64,000 nucleotides of DNA from Symbiodinium natans (taxonomy: Eukaryota > Sar > Dinophyceae > Suessiales > Symbiodiniaceae). The DNA is taken from positions 408,501 through 472,500 of the forward strand of contig CAJNDS010002122.1 in NCBI GenBank assembly GCA_905221605.1, written 5' to 3'. Below the pieces are notes generated by a model. That model saw nothing but the letters and a program-made list of their open reading frames with translations, had not been told where the DNA came from and searched no databases. Position numbers and translations under genes: made by a program. Shown piece by piece: positions 58,660 to 64,000 of the stretch (position 1 is the first letter of the stretch; each line of letters begins with the position of its first letter).

Positions 58660-59640
58660 AACTGCTTCAAATTCGCGCGGGGCCCTTCGGGAGGCCTCCA
58701 AAACGGCATCCAAGAAGACGCAACACGCGGTGGTGCGAAAAGCACGAAAACCTCGTAAAAACCATGGTTTTTTACGAAAAACCGAGGCCACAAAACACCC
58801 GCAACACCCCATTAAACCCTCACGGGCGCGCATCATCGGCCCTAGCTTTTCACATGGGGCGCGCGCCAGGCCGAAACCACGTTTTTCAAGGTTTGGGGGG
58901 GGGTACCGGAAGCCCAAAACCAGGCGAGCATCATGAGCATCAGCAGCCCTGGCCCGCGGCCCCAAGGCAATAAAAAACGCTGAAAAACGCTGAAATCACC
59001 GTAAATACCGTGTTTTTATGAGGTTTTTCACGCGTGCCTCCGTTGCCCTTGACCCGCCCCCAAAGTGCGCATCATCGAAACCCACGTCCGGGGGGGGGTC
59101 TGCTGATGCTGCTGATGCGCGGGGTCCGGGCGCATCATCCAGCCATCGTTTCTCATGGGCTTTGGGGGGCCGTCGGGGCCGACGGCCCAGAGACCCAGCT
59201 GATGCTCATGATGCTCGGTTTGGGGGGGGTTCCAACAGCAGAAAACCTCGTAAATACCGAGTGTTTTGTGGGTCCACGTAAAAATGCCCCTAAAATCGCT
59301 AATTTTACGCGCTCGAACGGCTTCGTGCCTACAAAACACCCGAACAGCAGGACCCCGAATGCCCTTAAGGGCATTCGGGGTCTTGCTTTTGGGGGTTTCG
59401 TGGGCACGCAAGCGTTCAAGCACATACAATCGGCGTGTTTAAGGGGGTTTTGGATGGCCTGGGGGAGGCCGCTGATGCTCATGATGCTCCCTTCCTGGGT
59501 CCCAAAAGGCTTCCCAAGCCCAAAAACACGTGTTTACAGCGTTTTCTGAAGGTTTTTCGAAGGCAAAACGCATGCATAGAATGCTTTTAAGGCCCCCAAA
59601 CCAACCCCACTGATGCTCCTGATGCGGGTGCGCGCGCGCG
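58660..59640. repeat. GC-rich degenerate repeat block
   Basis: Several imperfect copies of a unit with a hairpin (CCTCGTAAATACCGTGTTTT type) followed by CTGATGCTCATGATGCTC (58928, 59190, 59470, 59610 and shorter forms at 59050 and 59100). Frames are open in several phases but disagree, so I do not call a gene. Confidence 0.55.
59347..59386. repeat. 40-bp palindrome
   Basis: GACCCCGAATGCCCTT and its reverse complement form a perfect 32-bp core (59351-59382) extending to 20-bp arms with one mismatch. Confidence 0.9.
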
Positions 59641-59657
59641 CGCGCGGCGCGCGCGCG

Positions 59658-59705
<48 letters not shown>

Positions 59706-60115
59706 GGGAGGGGGGGCGAAGGCAGGAGAAAGAGACACAGAGAGAAGGAGACGAAAAATGAAATAGAGAAAGGAAAAGAAACAGAGAAAGAGAAAGAGAA
59801 GGAGAAAGGAGAAAAGAGAAACGAGAAAAGAGAAAACAGAAAACAGAAAGACAAAGAGAAAGAGAAAGAAAAAGAGAAAGAGACAGAGAAGGAGAAAGAG
59901 AATCCGAAAGAGAAAGAGAAAAGACAAAAGAGAAAACAGAAAGAGGAAATAAGGAAGCGCAGGAGAAGTAAGAGGAGAAAGAGAAAGACAGAGAAAAAGA
60001 AACACTGGCAAGTAGAGAGAGGAAGGAACAAAGACATAAAAAAAACCACGCGAGAGAGCGAGAGGAGAGAGACAAAGACAAAGGACAAAGAAAAGGGAAA
60101 GAGAAGACAGTGCCA
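59628..60115. repeat. CG run, poly-G tract and GA-rich satellite
   Basis: (CG)n at about 59631-59659, then about 45 G (59660-59704), then 400 nt of AGAGAAAG-type purine repeat. CG alternation can form Z-DNA, G-runs quadruplexes, and purine mirror tracts triplexes. Long frames here are by-products. Confidence 0.9.
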
Positions 60116-60528
60116 AGGTTCAAGGTTTCGTGCTTTGGGGGGGCGGGGGCCGGCCCGTGCCGCTAGGCCTGAAATTTGGGGTTTGGGGTTTGGGGTTTGG
60201 GCCCGGCATCCCTAAACCCGTGGAAGACCTAGATTCTAGTAGAAATGTGAAATCCAGCTCTGGGGCGTTTACTTCCTGAATCCACTCAGTACCTGTAGCT
60301 TACTGGGTAGGCCTTGTTAGGATCCTCTTAAACCCAATAAGGGGAAATATCAAATATCCCAAGGGCCTACCTGTAGCTTGTTCGAAGAACTAAGTTCTGT
60401 GGCTTAGTGCTGAGGGTTTAGGTCCTGACATCACGTCTTGGAAAACGAAAGTACGCGCGCTACGTGTTATCATGAACCGCCGCGTGGACACATCTGCTGC
60501 TGCTCAGCATCTTCTCGCATACCCAATC

Positions 60529-60616
60529 CTCGACCCAAGAGTAACCTAAGAAGAAAAAGGGCTTACAAGGGAACCTAAACCCTAAAAACGGAAATCCGGG
60601 CCTCCTCTTGGTCCTA
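60529..60616. mobile_element. Foldback element, family A, diverged copy
   Basis: GACCCAAGAGTAACC faces GGGCCTCCTCTTGGTCC with AAGGGAACCTAAACC inside, as in the other family A members. Confidence 0.5.
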
Positions 60617-60670
60617 GTAGCCCTAAACCCTAAACCCTAAACCCTAAACTCTAAACCCGAAACCCTAAAC

Positions 60671-60770
60671 CCCAGAACAAGGGACTAAGGGCCTCCCAGA
60701 ATCGGCGAGGTTGTGGGCAGCCATGCGCATGAGTGCGGGTTCGGCCCATTCCTCCCTGGAGCCTGGCCGC
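60671..60770 (-). CDS. Candidate exon, repeat-derived donor
   Basis: AAAGAG|G acceptor, then PGSREEWAEPALMRMAAHNL, ADSGRPLVPCSG and GGG|GTTTAGGG donor. One of the longer clean candidates at this end. Confidence 0.6.
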
Positions 60771-60965
60771 CTCTTTTTTGAGCTTCGCCGTCGTCTAGCT
60801 TACTACTCATGGCTCTTTAGGGTTTAGGGGTTAGGGTTTAGGGTTTAGGGTTTAGGGTTTAGGGTTTAGGGTTTAGGGTTTAGGGTTTAGAGTTTAGGGT
60901 TTAGGGTTTAGGGCTTAGGGCTTAGGGCTTTTTACAGTATAGAGTTGAGGGTTCAGGGTTGAGGG

Positions 60966-61190
60966 GTTTAAGGTATAGGGGTTTAGGGGTTTAGGGGTTT
61001 AGGGGTTTAGGGGTTTAGGGGTTTAGGGGTTTAGGGGTTTAGGGGTTTAGGGGTTTAGGGGTTTAGGGGTTTAGGTGTTTAGGGGTTTAGGGGTTTAGGG
61101 GTTTAGGGGTTTAGGGGTTTAGGGGTTTAGGGGTTTAGGGGTTTAGGGGTTTCGGGGTTTCGGGGTTTCGGGGTTTAGGGGTTTAGGGGG
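60966..61190. repeat. GGGGTTTA octamer array
   Basis: About 27 units of the 8-nt variant, with three TTTCGGGG units near the right end. Confidence 0.9.
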
Positions 61191-61487
61191 TTTAGGGCTT
61201 AGGGTTTCTTTACAGTATAGAGTTGAGATTTCAGGGTTGAGGGGTACAGGACTTAGGGGTTTAGGGTTTAGGGTTCAGGGGTCTAGGGCTTAGTGGCTTA
61301 GGGTTTAGGGTTTACGGTTTAGGGTTTACGGTTTAGGGTTTAGGGTTTAGGGCCTTAGGGTTAAGATTGGCTAGAAGTCTCTTGTAACAAACTTCTAAAA
61401 ACATCGTCCCTCCCTAGACCCTAAACCCTAAACCCGAAACCCTAAACCCTAAACCGGGGGGGCGGGTTTAAGCAGACAGTAGTTTAC

Positions 61488-61543
61488 CTCTCGAGCTGTA
61501 CCCTCGGAAGTTGGGCCCGAAGGGTGGCGCAGGGAAGTTGGAT
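61488..61543 (-). CDS. Candidate exon
   Basis: Minus frame SNFPAPPFGPNFRGYSSR ending GAGAG|GTAAAC, a near-consensus donor. Confidence 0.5.
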
Positions 61544-61676
61544 TAGGGTTTAGGGTTTAGGGTTTCGGGTTTAGGGTTTAGGGTTCAGGGTTCAGGGTTC
61601 GGGGTTCAGGGTTTGGGTTTAGGGTTTAGGGTTTAAAGTTTCGGGCTTCGGGTTTGGGGTTTGGGGTTTAGGGTTT

Positions 61677-61872
61677 GTTAGTAGAAGGGGGAACATTCCA
61701 ACCCTAAACTTAAAACCCTTCAGCCTTAAAGCCTAAGCCCTTGTTTTTTTGTTGGGTCCTCGGGGGTTTAGGGGCTCAGATTGGGGTGTTCCCCCTTCTA
61801 CTAACGGTCCTTAATAAGGATTACAGTACCCCCTACTATAACCCCTGAAGGATTGTTAGGATAAGGGGGAAC
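61677..61872. repeat. Foldback repeats, family D
   Basis: 61677-61694 and 61788-61805 are perfect 18-bp inverted repeats (GTTAGTAGAAGGGGGAAC). 61788-61872 is itself a hairpin with GTTCCCCCTT ends and CAGTACCCCCTACTATAA at its centre. A related hairpin is at 62371-62425. Confidence 0.75.
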
Positions 61873-61920
61873 ATCCCGAGTTTGGGGGCTCAGAGGTTAA
61901 GGGTCCAGAAATGGCGTTGC

Positions 61921-62265
61921 AGGGTTTAGGGTTTAGGGTTTAGGGCTTAGGGTTTAGGGTTTAGGGTTTAGGGTTTAGGGTTTAGGGTTTAGGGTTTAGG
62001 GTTTAGGGTTTAGGGTTTAGGGTTTAGGGTTTAGGGTTTAGGGTTTAGGGTTTAGGGTTTAGGGTTTAGAGTTAACGGGGCATGATGGCCTGCGGCTCCA
62101 GGGCGCCTGGGGGTTTAGTCTTTAGGGGTCTCGGGGCTCTCTCGGGCATTCGGGGTAAAGGCATTTAGGGGTTTAGGGTTTAGGGTTTAGGGTTTAGGGT
62201 TTAGGGTTTAGGGTTTAGGGTTTAGGGTTTAGGGTTTAGGGTTTAGGGTTTAGGGTTTAGGGACT
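61921..62265. repeat. Two TTTAGGG arrays
   Basis: About 21 units (61921-62070) and about 14 (62165-62265), separated by unique DNA with no gene. Confidence 0.95.
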
Positions 62266-62370
62266 GCAGGGCTGAGGGTAAAGGGTTTAGGGTTTCGGCT
62301 TGCTTTGGGTGTTGGACCTACCGAGAGGCTGATTGAGTTCAGGATTGCGCCCGGGCTTTGGACCACCCTG

Positions 62371-62425
62371 CGGTCCTTAATGGGGATTGTAGTACCCCCT
62401 ACTAGAATCCCTGTTAAGGACTGTC
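62371..62425. repeat. Foldback repeat, family D, second copy
   Basis: CGGTCCTTAATGGGGATTGT pairs with TAGAATCCCTGTTAAGGACT around GTACCCCCTAC. Confidence 0.7.
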
Positions 62426-62468
62426 AGTAAACGGGGGGGGAAGATCCTAAAGAATCTCCTTTTCTCAG

Positions 62469-62520
62469 AAGAACTCCCACAGCGGCCCCATGTTTTTCAC
62501 AAACCCCGACCTTCGAAGCC
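62469..62520 (+). CDS. Candidate plus-strand exon
   Basis: Strong acceptor CTCCTTTTCTCAG, then KNSHSGPMFFTNPDLRS. No donor chosen. Confidence 0.45.
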
Positions 62521-62649
62521 TGAACCCTGGGTTTAGGGTTCAGGGTTTAGGATTTAGGGTTTAGGGTTTAGGATTTAGGGTTTAGGGTTTAGGATTTAGG
62601 GTTTAGGGTTGGGGCTTAGGATTTCGGGCTCAGGGCATAGCCTTGAAGC

Positions 62650-62755
62650 GAGCGCCCTAAAAAGTAGACCCAGGCGCCAACGCTTGGTTCAGGTCGCTGA
62701 CAGTGTTGCCGGGAAAGACCTCCGACTGCATCCTTGGGCGCGTCGCGCAACCCCC
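62650..62755 (-). CDS. Candidate exon, frame uncertain
   Basis: Two minus frames are open; the better one reads MQSEVFPGNTVSDLNQALAP and ends at TAG. A plus frame is open too. Confidence 0.35.
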
Positions 62756-62764
62756 AAGCTCCAA

Positions 62765-63286
62765 ACCCCAAACCCCCTAAACCCTAAACCCTAAACCCTA
62801 AACCCTAAACCCTAAAACCCCTCAATGTAAGGGGGTATGGGGCTTGAGCCCTCATGCCCAACCCTTAAACCTGAACGCTAGTAAACCCTAACCCTTACAC
62901 TCTAACTCCTACTATGCCCTAAGCCCTCAACCCCAACCCTAAACCCTAAACCCTAAACCCTAAACTCTAAACCCTAAGCCTGAAGCCTGAACCCTACTGA
63001 ACCCTGAATCATACAACATAAATGCTACTAAGCCCTAGGCCCTCGCCCTCAACCCCGAAACCTGAAGCCTAAATCCTAATAGACCCTGCATCCTGAATCC
63101 TACAAAAGTCCTACTTAACCCTAAGCCCTACATCCTACCTCCAAGTCCATCACGCTAAGCCCGAAATCAAACCCTAAACCCTAAACGCTAAACCCGAAAC
63201 CCAAAACCCCTCCTAACCCCTCCTAACCCCTCCTAACCCCTCCTAACCCCTGCTAACCTCTCCTCCCCTCCTAACCCCTCCTAAGC
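62765..63286. repeat. CCCTAAA array and degenerate units, no gene seen
   Basis: Array at 62778-62815, then increasingly degenerate CCCTAA/CCTGAA units and a CTCCTAACCC array (63207-63285). Confidence 0.7.
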
Positions 63287-63376
63287 CCTCAGCCTTTTGC
63301 CGCCTTGCTGCTTCTCGATGCGGCCGAGGTTGATGGTCTCTTCGAAGAGGACGATGTCACCTTCACAGGGCTCTTG
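63287..63376 (-). CDS. Candidate exon, 30 codons
   Basis: Minus frame QEPCEGDIVLFEETINLGRI, then EKQQGGKRLR. Clean, cytosolic-type composition with G/C third positions. Confidence 0.6.
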
Positions 63377-63404
63377 GTTTGGGGTTTAGGGTTTAGGGTT
63401 TAGG

Positions 63405-63768
63405 GTTTGAACCCCAAACCCCAAACACCAAACCCCAAGCCCCAAGCCCCAAGCCCCAAGCCCCAAGCCCGAACCCCAAACCCCAAGCCCCAAGCCCCAA
63501 ACCCCAAACCCCAAACCCCAAGCCCCAAACCCCAAACCCCAAACCCCAAACCCCAAACCCCTGGGGGGTTTAGGGGTTTAGGGTTTAGGGGTTTAGGGGT
63601 GTAGGGGTTTAGGGGTTTAGGGGTTTAGGGGTTTAGGGGTTTAGGGGTTTAGGGGTTTGGGGGTTTGGGGGTTTAGGGGTTTAGGGGTTTAGGGGTTTAG
63701 GGGTTTAGGGGTTTAGGGGTTTAGGGGTTTAGGGGTTTAGGGGTTTAGGGGTTTAGGGGTTTAGGGGT
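63405..63768. repeat. CCCCAAR array facing GGGGTTTA array
   Basis: CCCCAAA/CCCCAAG heptamers (63405-63560) face about 25 GGGGTTTA octamers (63566-63768). Confidence 0.9.
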
Positions 63769-64000
63769 TCTGCCTCTGGGGTAGATAGCTGCGGGCACAA
63801 CAACACAAGCTGATGAGCTGGATGAACTGGAAAACCCTGCAGCTCTCTCTGTCTCTCCTGCACGCACCCAAACCCTCAACGCCTCGAACCCCTAAACCCT
63901 AAAACCCCAAAAGTTGGGGTTTAGGGTTTAAGGTTTAGGGTTCAGGGTGTAGGGTTGGGAAGAACCCTGAGCCCCTAAAGCGCTGAACCCTAACCGAAAC

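Noticed and set aside
59439-60215. Long frames over the poly-G and GA-rich block
   Set aside because: Low-complexity by-products with different frames equally open on both strands.
1-64000. tRNA or rRNA genes
   Set aside because: I saw no cloverleaf with A and B boxes and no rRNA-like segment on either strand by eye; a covariance-model search would be needed to be sure.

Overview
The window is nuclear DNA from a protist, most likely a dinoflagellate, with a complete virus-like element of about 19.8 kb inserted in it. The host part (1-7670 and 27552-64000) is GC-rich and saturated with plant-type telomere-like repeats (TTTAGGG/CCCTAAA) in both orientations, so it is not a simple chromosome end. 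Between the repeats lie many short GC-rich segments (about 40-150 bp) that translate into sensible protein with no stop. Most are on the minus strand. Most candidate acceptors read AG|G and many donors are taken from the repeat itself (GTTTAG). AG|G acceptors, relaxed donors, TTTAGGG telomeres and one-directional gene arrangement are known dinoflagellate traits; naming the host is inference.

Left host flank: minus-strand exon candidates at 584-5421 encode Cys-rich EGF-like pieces and a Thr-rich linker. A plus-strand exon at 6730-6909 has a partial duplicate at 6354-6396.

Insert (7715-27500): AT-rich, bounded by 344-bp identical terminal inverted repeats starting AAAAAATTATAG and sitting inside a poly-G tract. 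It carries the core of a Polinton-like virus (PLV/Maverick/adintovirus group): retrovirus-type integrase, penton and double-jelly-roll major capsid proteins, A32-type packaging ATPase and protein-primed family B DNA polymerase. It also has a phage-like fibre with an S74 chaperone end, a class-3 lipase, two GIY-YIG endonucleases and several zinc-finger proteins. I see no adenovirus-type maturation protease. Two upstream motif classes split the genes sensibly. ACTTAAAG-type motifs precede the polymerase and small zinc-finger or acidic genes (early-like). TCTA, 10-18 nt before ATG, precedes capsid, penton, fibre, ATPase, integrase and three small structural-region genes (late-like). TCTA is the known late motif of the giant virus CroV and its virophage Mavirus, so dependence on a giant virus is a reasonable hypothesis. 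Integrase, penton, capsid, lipase, one GIY-YIG gene and the polymerase are each broken by frameshifts or stops although the terminal repeats are identical.

Right host flank: about 35 further exon candidates (EGF-like, coiled-coil, hydrophobic, Thr/Ser-rich), mostly minus strand. They are mixed with short foldback repeat families; one (family A, 110-125 bp, CTTRGTAGCCCAGT ends) leaves 4-bp target duplications and interrupts a Thr/Ser-rich gene. Exon calls come from reading frames and splice-like ends only and cannot be assembled into full genes without transcripts.
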